Positions 52,092-59,808 of a stretch of DNA of 64,000 nt are shown here, one piece after another (position 1 is the stretch's first letter; every line of letters begins with the position of its first letter). The notes under the pieces are model-generated. The model was not told the origin of the DNA. It made no database searches and saw only the letters and a list, made by a program, of their open reading frames with translations. A program made the position numbers and the translations under genes. The stretch comes from Bacteroidales bacterium (GTDB lineage: Bacteria; Bacteroidota; Bacteroidia; Bacteroidales; UBA10428), in NCBI GenBank assembly GCA_016930375.1, contig JAFGGU010000021.1, positions 60,120 to 124,119 of the forward strand. The letters are read 5' to 3'.

Positions 52092-53180
52092 ATGGTAAAC
52101 TGCAAACTGAATATTTCTGATTTCCTTGATAAATCACTAACCCTGCCGGTCATTGACGTTCGTTCACCGGCAGAATTCGAACATGGCCATATTCCAGGTG
52201 CTGTAAACCTGCCTCTGTTCAGCAATGAAGAGCGATCGGTAATCGGCACCCTGTACCTGCGGAAAGGATCTTCCGAAGCCATGCTGAAGGGTCTTGAACT
52301 TATCGGGCCAAAAATGAAAGAATTTGCCTCCCTGGCCCTGCAAATAGCACCTGACCGTCATGCTCTTTTACACTGCTGGCGGGGAGGAATGCGCAGCAAC
52401 AGCATGGCATGGTTGTTAAACACCATAGGAATACAAACAGACACGCTCGAAGGAGGGTATAAGAGTTTTAGAAACAGGGCTCAGGTTTGTTTTTCAGAAC
52501 CTTTTAAACTGGTGATCATTGGCGGCATGACCGGTTCCGGCAAAACAGATGTGCTGGAAGCACTTGAATCAATGGGAAAACAGGTTATCCACCTCGAACG
52601 ACTGGCCTGTCACAAGGGATCGGTTTTCGGAGGTTTCGGAATGCCCTCTCAACCCACCACGGAACAATTTGAGAACAATTTGTTCATGCAGCTCAGGCAA
52701 ATCAATCCCGGCGAGACAATCTACATCGAGGATGAAAGCCTGGCCATTGGAAAGGTTTTCATTCCCCGGCCTTTTTATGATCAGATGGTTTTAGCCCCGG
52801 CAGTGAACCTGGCCTTACCGCTAAAGCAAAGAATCCAACGACTCATGGCCGGATATGCGGGCGAAAACAAAGATCATCTCATATCAAACGTGCACAGGAT
52901 ACAGAAGAGACTGGGCCTCGAAAATGCATCCCTGGTGATCGAATCTATACAAAACGGGGAAATGGAAAAAGCGATAGAGAAGGTTTTAGTGTATTATGAT
53001 AAATTATATACGCGTACAATGAGCCTGCAAAAAAGGAGAAAAGTACACGAAATCATGATTCACGATGAAAATCCCAATGAAATTGCCAATTTTGTAATTG
53101 CTTTAGCACAACAATTACAACCTGCCTGCCGGCAGGCAGGCAACCACAACAATAATTTCTTATGTCAACTCCCGATCTAA
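52092..53180 (+). CDS. selU: tRNA 2-selenouridine synthase
   Basis: Converts 2-thiouridine at the wobble position of Lys, Glu and Gln tRNAs to 2-selenouridine through a geranylated intermediate, using selenophosphate from SelD (also called MnmH). The N-terminal rhodanese domain has VIDVRSPAEFEHGHIPGAVN and the catalytic Cys95 in LHCWRGGMRS; a P-loop domain follows with GGMTGSGKTDVLEA, LERLACHKGSVFGGFG and IYIEDESLAIGKVFIP. Start at ATG 52092; an in-frame TTG at 52080 is less likely. The last 25 or so residues (LQPACRQAGNHNNN) are coded by an inserted CCTGCC/GGCAGG palindrome, which runs the frame 19 bp into selD. Confidence 0.93.
   Translation: MVNCKLNISDFLDKSLTLPVIDVRSPAEFEHGHIPGAVNLPLFSNEERSVIGTLYLRKGSSEAMLKGLELIGPKMKEFASLALQIAPDRHALLHCWRGGMRSNSMAWLLNTIGIQTDTLEGGYKSFRNRAQVCFSEPFKLVIIGGMTGSGKTDVLEALESMGKQVIHLERLACHKGSVFGGFGMPSQPTTEQFENNLFMQLRQINPGETIYIEDESLAIGKVFIPRPFYDQMVLAPAVNLALPLKQRIQRLMAGYAGENKDHLISNVHRIQKRLGLENASLVIESIQNGEMEKAIEKVLVYYDKLYTRTMSLQKRRKVHEIMIHDENPNEIANFVIALAQQLQPACRQAGNHNNNFLCQLPI
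53125..53150. repeat. CCTGCCTGCCGGCAGGCAGG palindrome inside the 3' end of selU
   Basis: A perfect 20-base palindrome at 53128-53147. Similar GGCAGGC-type sequence appears at 35587-35600 and 13164-13172, so it looks like a dispersed element. Here it is translated as PACRQAG at the end of SelU. Confidence 0.8.
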
Positions 53181-54193
53181 AACTAACCCAATTCAGTCCC
53201 GGCGCGGGTTGTGGCTGCAAGATCTCACCGGCTGATCTTCGTGATATCATCCGCATGGTGCCTGATAAATCACATTTTGACGCTTTGCTTGTGGGCTGTG
53301 AATCGCGTGATGATGCGGCTGTTTATGATCTCGGGAACGGGCAGGCCATCATCAGCACGACAGATTTTTTTACGCCTATAGTTGATGATCCGTGGGATTT
53401 TGGGAGAATAGCCGCTGCCAATGCCATCAGTGACATTTATGCCATGGGTGGCAAACCCCTGATGGCCATATCCATACTGGGCTGGCCGCTGACCAGGCTA
53501 CCTGCAGCACTCGCGGGACGGGTTATCGAAGGTGCGGTGGATTTATGCAGGATGGCAGGCATTCCGCTGGCCGGTGGACACAGCATTGATATTTCCGACC
53601 CGGTATTCGGACTTTCGGTTACGGGCCTGGCCGATAAGGATTGCATCAAACAAAACAATACTGCCCGCTCCGGATGCCGGTTATTTCTTTCCAAGCCGCT
53701 GGGAACGGGAATTCTTAGCACAGCGGCAAGGAAAAATCTGCTGGAAGAACAGGATTACCTGAATTCCGTTGCCTGGATGACAAAACTTAATTCATCGGGA
53801 ACTGAACTGGGAAAAATGGCATGCGTACGCGCGATGACTGATGTTACCGGTTTCGGGTTGCTGGGACATCTGCTGGAGATTTGTGAAGGAAGTAAACTGG
53901 CTGCCAGAATTCACTTCAAAAGCATTCCAAAGCTCGATAATCTTGAACACTATATCGATAAAAACTGCATTCCCGGGGGCACATACCGAAACTGGAAAAG
54001 CTATGGCGATAGAATAGCTGAAATCAATGAGTTTGACAAGATGGTGCTGGCTGATCCGCAAACCAGCGGAGGATTGCTTGTTGCAGTAGACCGAAATGCC
54101 CATGATTTTGATGCATTTGCGGCCGGGAATGGATTCATAGAAATCGGTGAACTGGAAGAGCCAGGAGAGGAAAAAGTAATTTTTGTTGACTAG
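53162..54193 (+). CDS. selD: Selenide, water dikinase (selenophosphate synthetase)
   Basis: Makes selenophosphate from selenide and ATP, the selenium donor for SelU (and for selenocysteine, if present). The N-terminus reads KLTQFSPGAGCGCKISPADL; Cys17 and Lys20 match the catalytic residues of E. coli SelD, and position 17 is an ordinary TGT, not selenocysteine. AIRS-type ATP-binding residues follow in SRDDAAVYDLGNGQAIISTT, ANAISDIYAMGGKPLMAISI and TDVTGFGLLGHL. Length (343) is normal. It starts 19 bp before the selU stop codon, so the two form one translation-coupled unit; no selA or selB is in the window, which makes tRNA selenation the local role. Confidence 0.95.
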   Translation: MSTPDLKLTQFSPGAGCGCKISPADLRDIIRMVPDKSHFDALLVGCESRDDAAVYDLGNGQAIISTTDFFTPIVDDPWDFGRIAAANAISDIYAMGGKPLMAISILGWPLTRLPAALAGRVIEGAVDLCRMAGIPLAGGHSIDISDPVFGLSVTGLADKDCIKQNNTARSGCRLFLSKPLGTGILSTAARKNLLEEQDYLNSVAWMTKLNSSGTELGKMACVRAMTDVTGFGLLGHLLEICEGSKLAARIHFKSIPKLDNLEHYIDKNCIPGGTYRNWKSYGDRIAEINEFDKMVLADPQTSGGLLVAVDRNAHDFDAFAAGNGFIEIGELEEPGEEKVIFVD

Positions 54194-54245
54194 TTTCTTC
54201 TTGTGAATTCCCCGCTAACACGGATGCGATTCAATAAATTAATAG

Positions 54246-54253
54246 TAACTTTG
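54246..54253 (+). promoter_or_regulatory. -7 promoter element of the lipoprotein gene at 54290
   Basis: TAACTTTG, exact TAnnTTTG match, 36 bases before the ATG and 52 bases after the selD stop codon. Confidence 0.6.
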
Positions 54254-54289
54254 AATGAAACGCCCTGATTAATCCTAATTCACAGTGCC

Positions 54290-55432
54290 ATGAATTCCTG
54301 TAAGCGTTTATCACGATTTTTGGTTTTTCTTTCATTCACTTTTCTACTGTGGGGATGCCTTGAATATAACATTTCCACCCAGGTTATGGCCGATGGCAGT
54401 ATATTGCGTACCGTAACCGTTAAGGGGGATTCAGCCAATATTTTCACAGGTTCCTTTCCGGTCCCGGTTGATTCTTCCTGGGAAATATTTACACGGCTCG
54501 AATCCCGGAGTAAAAATGATGTCAACGAAGGGAAAGTGTATGTGTATGAGGCCAGGAAAGAATTCAGGAATTTTAGTGATCTGAATAAGGAGTTTTATCA
54601 TGATGACTCAGCCTTTTCGGATCACATTGCAATCCGGGTAAACCTCGAAAAAAGATTCCGCTGGTATTATACGCATTTTTATTACACAGAAACCTACGGC
54701 AGGTTATTCCCCTTCCGGTCGGTACCGGTAAGCGACTACCTCAGTGATGCAGAGCTTCAGATTCATCAGGCGGATGAAAAGGAAATATATTATTCCCGTG
54801 AAATCGACAGTATCCTGCTTGTAAAGGATACCCTCAAAATACCTATTCTGAACAGGAATGACAGCTTACGGTTCAAGGCATTGCGTGATACCATCGAGCT
54901 GAAATTCGAATCGTGGCAGAAAATCAATATCTACAACGAGTTCTATCGTTTGGTGACCGGTGCACTCAGTAAACTTGGGGATAGCCCGGATACCATCGCA
55001 ACCAGGAAGTCCTTTTATGTCTGGCTTGATCAGCAAAGAACTTTTGAATCGGGTATCGAGGATGATGACGCCTTTGTAAATGCAGCATCTACCTATTTTA
55101 ATGTAGATCCGGAGAAGTTGCAGGGTGCTGATCCTGAAGGCTTCAGTGATTTCAAGAAGAAATTCAGGGTAGCGGCTTATTCCCTTGAGACTTATACCAA
55201 CCGGGTAAATATGCCGGGAACTATTCTAAAGAGCAATGCAGGTAAAACAGAGAAGAACCTGGCTACCTGGACATTTAAAATAGATAGGTTCTATGCCGGG
55301 GATTTTACAATGACCTTGGAATCGCGTACTGTCAACACCTGGTTTGCCGTTTGCGCAGCAGTAGCTTTGGTTCTGGCCATAGCGCTTTTGCTTCTTCGCT
55401 TATTCAGGAATAAAACCCCGGATGGATTATAA
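54290..55432 (+). CDS. Hypothetical lipoprotein with C-terminal membrane segment
   Basis: Unrecognised 380-residue product. The signal (CKRLSRFLVFLSFTFLLWGC) ends in a lipobox, and residues about 352-372 form a second membrane segment (FAVCAAVALVLAIALLLLRL) followed by a short basic tail. Between them are a beta-rich part (MADGSILRTVTVKGDSANIF) and a long charged alpha-type part. A protein tethered by lipid at one end and a helix at the other is topologically unusual: the mature part would lie in the periplasm with a cytoplasmic tail. It has its own -7 element. The hairpin overlapping its stop codon probably ends the convergent hsp20 transcript. Confidence 0.72.
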   Translation: MNSCKRLSRFLVFLSFTFLLWGCLEYNISTQVMADGSILRTVTVKGDSANIFTGSFPVPVDSSWEIFTRLESRSKNDVNEGKVYVYEARKEFRNFSDLNKEFYHDDSAFSDHIAIRVNLEKRFRWYYTHFYYTETYGRLFPFRSVPVSDYLSDAELQIHQADEKEIYYSREIDSILLVKDTLKIPILNRNDSLRFKALRDTIELKFESWQKINIYNEFYRLVTGALSKLGDSPDTIATRKSFYVWLDQQRTFESGIEDDDAFVNAASTYFNVDPEKLQGADPEGFSDFKKKFRVAAYSLETYTNRVNMPGTILKSNAGKTEKNLATWTFKIDRFYAGDFTMTLESRTVNTWFAVCAAVALVLAIALLLLRLFRNKTPDGL

Positions 55433-55446
55433 CCTGCTCCGGGGTT
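55410..55446 (-). terminator. Terminator for Hsp20 overlapping the end of the lipoprotein gene
   Basis: Stem AACCCCGG (55414-55421) and CCGGGGTT (55439-55446) with a 17-base loop. On the minus strand it is followed by TTTTATT, so it should end the Hsp20 transcript; on the plus strand it spans the lipoprotein stop codon. Confidence 0.6.
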
Positions 55447-55454
55447 GAAGCTAT

Positions 55455-55901
55455 TTATTCTACAACGATCGATTGTACTGACTTGCCGGCGAAAACTTCT
55501 TTCTTCGGAAGATGTACGATTAAAAGGCCATTTTCATATTGGGCTGAGATGCCTTCGGCATCAATCTTTTCACCTATTCTGTAAGTGCGTGAAGTTCCGG
55601 AATAATCAAACTCCTGGCGCAGGTAATTGTCCTGGTTTTCAGTCTGTGGTTTTTCAACACTGATCGTCAGGTAACCCTTTTCATGTTTTAGGTTGATATT
55701 TTTCTTATCAACACCGGGTAATGCCATCTCAATGCGAAATTCTTTTTCTGATTCGGAAATGTTTGAAGCCGGAACACTTCCGTTGCAGCAACCGCAATCG
55801 CTGTCAGCGTTATAGTGCTGCATGATCCGGTTCAATGACTCGTTTGTGTTTTCATCCCTGTAAGCGGAATGATAAGGGCTGTAAAATCTTAAGTATGCCA
55901 T
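55455..55901 (-). CDS. Hsp20/alpha-crystallin family small heat shock protein
   Basis: Cytosolic ATP-independent chaperone of 148 residues. The alpha-crystallin domain is complete: SEKEFRIEMALPGVDKKNIN, KHEKGYLTISVEK, YSGTSRTYRIGEKIDAEGIS and the conserved NGLLIVHLPKKE (GVL-type motif). The N-terminus (YLRFYSPYHSAYRDENTNES) and an internal CGCC (residues about 39-42) distinguish it: four Cys within a short linker could be redox sensitive or metal binding. Upstream, the minus-strand TTGGCAT-N5-TTGAA looks remotely like a sigma-54 site but lacks the -12 GC. No heat-shock element identified. Confidence 0.93.
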   Translation of the reverse strand: MAYLRFYSPYHSAYRDENTNESLNRIMQHYNADSDCGCCNGSVPASNISESEKEFRIEMALPGVDKKNINLKHEKGYLTISVEKPQTENQDNYLRQEFDYSGTSRTYRIGEKIDAEGISAQYENGLLIVHLPKKEVFAGKSVQSIVVE

Positions 55902-56027
55902 ATTGCTTGGTTTTATTGGTTTTTAAATTGAACTGTTGAACAGAGTATTTCAATTCTGATGCCAATTGTAAGACCATGCCATTATGGCGTATTAGCAGTA
56001 GTGGGTATGTCAAATAGGCATAAAAAT

Positions 56028-56071
56028 AGTAATGAGTAATGAGTAATGAGTGAAGAGTAAGGAGTGAAGAG
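56028..56071. repeat. 7-bp repeat, first arm (AGTAATG/AGTGAAG)
   Basis: Six heptads. A complementary arm of CATTACT/CATCACT heptads lies at 56105-56132, so the pair could form an imperfect stem with a 33-base loop. Confidence 0.8.
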
Positions 56072-56104
56072 AAAACACGCAACTCACAAATCTCAAAACC
56101 CTCT

Positions 56105-56132
56105 CATTACTCATCACTCATTACTCATCACT
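56105..56132. repeat. 7-bp repeat, second arm, encoding the end of the WbqC protein
   Basis: Four heptads CATTACT/CATCACT. On the minus strand the last codons of the WbqC-like gene (VMSNE) and its TGA stop are made of this repeat. Confidence 0.8.
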
Positions 56133-56761
56133 GATATCTTTAAAACTTCCACTGCCAAAGGTCCTTCGTTGAACAGAAGATCAATGACACTCAGGTTGGG
56201 GATGAATCCATACCTTTCCTGAAAGACCTGCTGGTAGGGCTGTGGATTGAAATCATCGTCGGGTAGCGCCAACCTGGCTTTGGGATGGATGCTTTGCCTG
56301 TAGTCGATGTAATTTGTGGGGATGGACTCCCACGATTTCGTGGTATCAGGACCATTGTGAATGCCCATCAGGCTGAGGATCAACCGCAGAAGTTCCATAT
56401 TCAGGGTGAATAAAAAACGGCATTCCTTTTCATAAAACTTCCTGAAATCATCGGCATAATACTCATAAAAGGCGGAAAGCCTGTAAGCCGACTCAATGGA
56501 TTTCAGATGAATTTTCTGCCAGCCATACCGGTTATCGATCTCAGCTTCACTCACCGGAGTTCTTAATCCCTGCTTCTTTACGGGAATAACAAGGCATTGC
56601 TTTCCATTTGCTCCATAAATGTAACAACGGTTCCGGTAGGACTGTTTCTGGTAGTTTTCAAATTGTTCGATGGATACCGGCGCACCGAGGATAAATTTGG
56701 TGATGTACTGGACCGGGGGGAGGTATGCGGTGGAGAGCAGAATGGAGGACGAATAAATCAT
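56114..56761 (-). CDS. WbqC-family protein
   Basis: Cytosolic protein of 215 residues. The start STAYLPPVQYITKFILGAPV, then IEQFENYQKQSYRNRCYIYG and VIPVKKQGLRTPVSEAEID, define the WbqC family, originally found in O-antigen clusters and thought to act in nucleotide-sugar or amino-sugar modification. In Bacteroidota it is widespread and often lies next to signal peptidase genes; neither neighbour supports that here. The final residues (VMSNE) and stop codon are written by a heptad repeat, so the natural C-terminus has probably been displaced slightly. larB lies on the same strand 67 bp upstream. Confidence 0.85.
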   Translation of the reverse strand: MIYSSSILLSTAYLPPVQYITKFILGAPVSIEQFENYQKQSYRNRCYIYGANGKQCLVIPVKKQGLRTPVSEAEIDNRYGWQKIHLKSIESAYRLSAFYEYYADDFRKFYEKECRFLFTLNMELLRLILSLMGIHNGPDTTKSWESIPTNYIDYRQSIHPKARLALPDDDFNPQPYQQVFQERYGFIPNLSVIDLLFNEGPLAVEVLKISVMSNE

Positions 56762-56777
56762 GAAAATTTCTTTTTAA

Positions 56778-56830
56778 CTGCTAAACTTCTAAACTGCTAA
56801 ACTTCTAAACTGCTAAACCCCTAAACTGCT
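56778..56830. repeat. 8-bp repeat (CTGCTAAA/CTTCTAAA) at the larB stop codon
   Basis: Six full octads and a partial seventh alternate CTGCTAAA and CTTCTAAA. The last unit overlaps the TAG stop of larB (56829-56831). Confidence 0.85.
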
Positions 56831-57575
56831 ATAACTTGTTAATCATGCTCGCCAGAAATCCCGCCCCAAACCCATTGTCGATATTCACCACACTGGTGCC
56901 GCTGGCGCAACTGGTGAGCATACCCAGTAAAGCGCTCAGACCACCGAAATTAGCGCCATAGCCGACACTGGTAGGCACTGCAATCACCGGTTTGTCTACA
57001 AGTCCGCCAACGATACTCGGCAAGGCTCCTTCCATTCCTGCCACAACAACGCAAACCCTGGCCTTGCGGATTATGTCGAGTTTGTTGTACAGCCTGTGGA
57101 TACCAGCGACCCCGACATCAACCACCCGTTCAACGCGGTTACCGAAAATTTCCGCCGTCACGGCCGCTTCTTCAGCAACCGGCAGGTCCGATGTGCCTGC
57201 CGTAATAACTGCTATATAGGTGGGCGGAACCGGTATGTCCTTTTTTTTGACGGTAATTGTCCTGGCTACCGGATTAAACAGGGCATCCGGACAAACTTCC
57301 CTCACTTTTTCATACATTTCAGCTGTTGCCCTTGTTGCCAGTATGTTGTTATCGCGGGTGAGCATAAACTGGATGATCCCCGCCACCTGTTCAGGTGTTT
57401 TTCCCTGTCCGTAGATAACTTCCGGATATCCGGTACGGAGCTCCCGGTGGGTGTCAATCGTGGCATAACCCAGGTCCTTCACGGTGAAGTCCTTTAACTG
57501 TTCAAGGGCATCATGGATATCCACCGTGCCGTTTTTGACACCGGTAAGCAGTTGGTTCAAGTAATCCTGATTCAT
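56829..57575 (-). CDS. larB: Nickel pincer cofactor biosynthesis protein LarB
   Basis: Carboxylates and hydrolyses nicotinic acid adenine dinucleotide to give pyridinium-3,5-dicarboxylate mononucleotide, the first step of the nickel-pincer nucleotide (NPN) cofactor. The N-terminal part reads DLGYATIDTHRELRTGYPEV and IYGQGKTPEQVAGII; the C-terminal PurE-like domain has VITAGTSDLPVAEEAAVTAE, GVAGIHRLYNKLDIIRKARV, VVVAGMEGALPSIVGGL and PTSVGYGANFGGLSALLGML. Length (248) is normal. It is the last gene of a leftward operon larC-larE-larB, 5 bp after larE. An octad repeat covers its stop codon. Confidence 0.95.
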   Translation of the reverse strand: MNQDYLNQLLTGVKNGTVDIHDALEQLKDFTVKDLGYATIDTHRELRTGYPEVIYGQGKTPEQVAGIIQFMLTRDNNILATRATAEMYEKVREVCPDALFNPVARTITVKKKDIPVPPTYIAVITAGTSDLPVAEEAAVTAEIFGNRVERVVDVGVAGIHRLYNKLDIIRKARVCVVVAGMEGALPSIVGGLVDKPVIAVPTSVGYGANFGGLSALLGMLTSCASGTSVVNIDNGFGAGFLASMINKL

Positions 57576-57580
57576 GGGGT

Positions 57581-58384
57581 TTATTTGGTGAGGTTGTTGT
57601 CAAAACTGCCACTACGGTAACCATCCAGATCAACCGTAATGTACTCATATCCGAGCCGGTGAAGGTGCTCTGTAAACTCTTTGCGCAAAGGGGAATTCAC
57701 GAATTCTGCAATTCTGTCTTTTTCCAGTTCAATGCGGGCAATGGTTCCATGGTTCCGGACCCTGGAAGCTGCAAAACCTATAGATGCCAGGTACCTTTCT
57801 GCTTTTTCTATCCTGGTCAATTCGTCGGCTTTAACCTGGTAATTATACGGAAGACGGGTAAGCAGGCAGGCATAGGAGGGTTTGTCCGCGGTGGGAAGAC
57901 CCAGTTTTCCTGAAAAATGACGAACTTCGGCCTTGGTGATCCCGTTTTCGAGAAGCGGGCTTTTAATTCCCAATTCCTTTAGCGCAGCAAGTCCGGGCCG
58001 GTAAATTCCGGTATCATCGGCATTGGAACCATCAAGCACAGCATCGAAACCTGCTGCCCTGGCTTCCTCTAAAAGCATGGAGAAGATGTTCTTTTTACAG
58101 AGATAACAGCGGTTTACAGGATTGTGCCTGATTTCTGGCATGATGCCGGCAGTGATCACACGGTGCCGGATAAGGTTCTTTTGACAAAATTGGATGGCTT
58201 CTTCAATCTCCCAGTCGGGGATATAAGGAGTTTTTACCGTAAATGCCAGCACATTCTCCCCAAGCACTTTCTGCGCGGTGGCCAAGACAAAGGTGCTGTC
58301 AACGCCTCCGGAAAAGGCAACCACGGCATTTTGCATCTGGCCAAACCAGTGCAGCAGCATATCGTATTTTTCAGGATTTATCAT
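57581..58384 (-). CDS. larE: ATP-dependent sulfur transferase LarE
   Basis: Adds the two thiocarboxylate sulfurs to the NPN precursor. The ATP pyrophosphatase motif is AFSGGVDSTFVLA. Three cysteines stand out: the CxxC in NRCYLCKKNIF and the Cys in SYACLLTRLPYN, the latter at the position of the sacrificial Cys of Lactobacillus plantarum LarE. LarE proteins with all three cysteines, such as the Thermotoga enzyme as I recall, are reported to hold a [4Fe-4S] cluster and use it for catalytic rather than sacrificial sulfur transfer, so this one is probably of the cluster type. Length 267 is normal. Its start overlaps the larC end by 14 bp. Confidence 0.94.
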   Translation of the reverse strand: MINPEKYDMLLHWFGQMQNAVVAFSGGVDSTFVLATAQKVLGENVLAFTVKTPYIPDWEIEEAIQFCQKNLIRHRVITAGIMPEIRHNPVNRCYLCKKNIFSMLLEEARAAGFDAVLDGSNADDTGIYRPGLAALKELGIKSPLLENGITKAEVRHFSGKLGLPTADKPSYACLLTRLPYNYQVKADELTRIEKAERYLASIGFAASRVRNHGTIARIELEKDRIAEFVNSPLRKEFTEHLHRLGYEYITVDLDGYRSGSFDNNLTK

Positions 58385-59615
58385 GATTTTCTGTCTTTTT
58401 CCCGAGTGCTTTCTCTACTTCACGGTACACCTGATTTATTGGAATTCCCTTTTCCCGGGCAATTTTCAGGCAATCGTCATATTCTGGTTTTGATTTTATG
58501 CAAACGCCCTGGTAAAAGGCCGACTTTACATGCACATCTCCAAAACGGGTTGCAATTTGCTCAATCCTGCGTTCCAGCATGGTTTTGTCGATTGTATATT
58601 TTCGAATCCCGATGGTGGAAGTTTCCCTGAATAACACTTCGTTTACCCTGTTTTCCGCCTCTGGAGTGCATAAAACGGACAACTTAACGGCTGGCCTCGA
58701 CTTTTTCATGATAATGGGCGTGATATAAACATCCTTTGCGCCCGCGGTGAACAGTGAATCAATGATATAATCATAAAACTCGGGATTCATGTCGTCGATG
58801 TTGCATTCAATGATATAGGATGGAACGGTTTCCGTATCATCGTTCTTTGCCGTCTCGCCCAGAATTACACGCAATACGTTAGGAATAGCTGAATCCCTGC
58901 CCCCAATGCCATAACCTGTTTGGAGAACCGTAAAATCATACTTGTCGGTGAATTCGTTTACACAAGCTGATAAAATGGCTGCACCGGTAGGTGTGGTGGC
59001 TTCATGGTCAACGGTACCTTTGCGGACAGGAATGTTTTTTACAATCTCGGCTGTTGCAGGAGCGGGGACTGGGTAAATGCCGTGCGCACAATGAACAGAT
59101 CCGCTGCCCAGTTCCACCGTGGAACACTGAACCACGCCGGGGGCAAGTTTATCCAGGCAAATGGCGGCGCCAACTATATCCACAATGGAGTCGATGGCGC
59201 CTACCTCATGAAAGTGCACTTCATCAACAGGTTTATTGTGAATCTTTGCCTCAGCTTCGGCCACCTTCGCAAAAATGGCTATACTGATGTCTTTTACAGT
59301 AGGAATAAGGGAACTGGAGGAGATCAATTGCCTGATTTCACTGAATGTACGGTGATGATGATGGTGCGATCCTTCATGATCATGATCGTGCCCGTGATGA
59401 CCCATATTCCGGTGATGTTCATCCATGACAACCTCTACCCGGGTTCCTGAAATTCCTTTTCGGATGTCTCTTTCAATATGGATGGTATAACCATGCACAG
59501 GCAGTTTGGAAAGTTCATTTTTCAGATATTCGGGATCAACACCAAGGTCGAGCATGGCACCCAGATTCATATCACCCGAAATGCCGGCAAAACAATCATA
59601 ATACAGTACTTTCAT
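58371..59615 (-). CDS. larC: Nickel insertion protein LarC
   Basis: CTP-dependent cyclometallase that inserts nickel to finish the NPN cofactor. The 414-residue frame is uninterrupted, unlike lactobacilli where larC1 and larC2 are joined by a frameshift. It opens MKVLYYDCFAGISGDMNLGA and contains a His-rich nickel-handling stretch (residues about 68-92, with HHGHDHDHEG and HHHHHR), HFHEVGAIDSIVDIVGAAIC, the GATTPTGAAIL-type segment (VDHEATTPTGAAILSACV) and IECNIDDMNPEFYDYIIDSL. First gene of the operon; the divergent DUF362 gene starts 193 bp away. No larA is in the window. Confidence 0.95.
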   Translation of the reverse strand: MKVLYYDCFAGISGDMNLGAMLDLGVDPEYLKNELSKLPVHGYTIHIERDIRKGISGTRVEVVMDEHHRNMGHHGHDHDHEGSHHHHHRTFSEIRQLISSSSLIPTVKDISIAIFAKVAEAEAKIHNKPVDEVHFHEVGAIDSIVDIVGAAICLDKLAPGVVQCSTVELGSGSVHCAHGIYPVPAPATAEIVKNIPVRKGTVDHEATTPTGAAILSACVNEFTDKYDFTVLQTGYGIGGRDSAIPNVLRVILGETAKNDDTETVPSYIIECNIDDMNPEFYDYIIDSLFTAGAKDVYITPIIMKKSRPAVKLSVLCTPEAENRVNEVLFRETSTIGIRKYTIDKTMLERRIEQIATRFGDVHVKSAFYQGVCIKSKPEYDDCLKIAREKGIPINQVYREVEKALGKKTENHDKS

Positions 59616-59751
59616 CTATCGTCTGTGTTAATTGAGTCGGTGAAATTAGGAATATTTTTCTAATGTTTTTTGGCGGTATTTAATCATGACCTTAATTATT
59701 TAGATTAGTTCCAAATTTCCCGAAACATATGAATGTATGTTGCAAATTGAA

Positions 59752-59759
59752 TATTTTTG
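59752..59759 (+). promoter_or_regulatory. -7 promoter element of the DUF362 gene
   Basis: TATTTTTG is an exact TAnnTTTG match 49 bases before the ATG at 59809; it excludes the earlier in-frame start at 59737. Confidence 0.6.
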
Positions 59760-59808
59760 GCATTGTTTTTATTGGAAAAAAAGTAATAAAAAAATAATAC
59801 TGCAAACC

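Noticed and set aside
53206..53217. Selenocysteine in SelD
   Set aside because: The catalytic position is an ordinary TGT Cys codon and no in-frame TGA is present.
55902..55990. Sigma-54-like site TTGGCAT-N5-TTGAA upstream of Hsp20 (minus strand)
   Set aside because: The -24 half is good but the -12 half lacks the conserved GC; not enough to call a promoter.
58371..59615. Programmed frameshift in larC
   Set aside because: The frame is open from start to stop with all LarC motifs in register.
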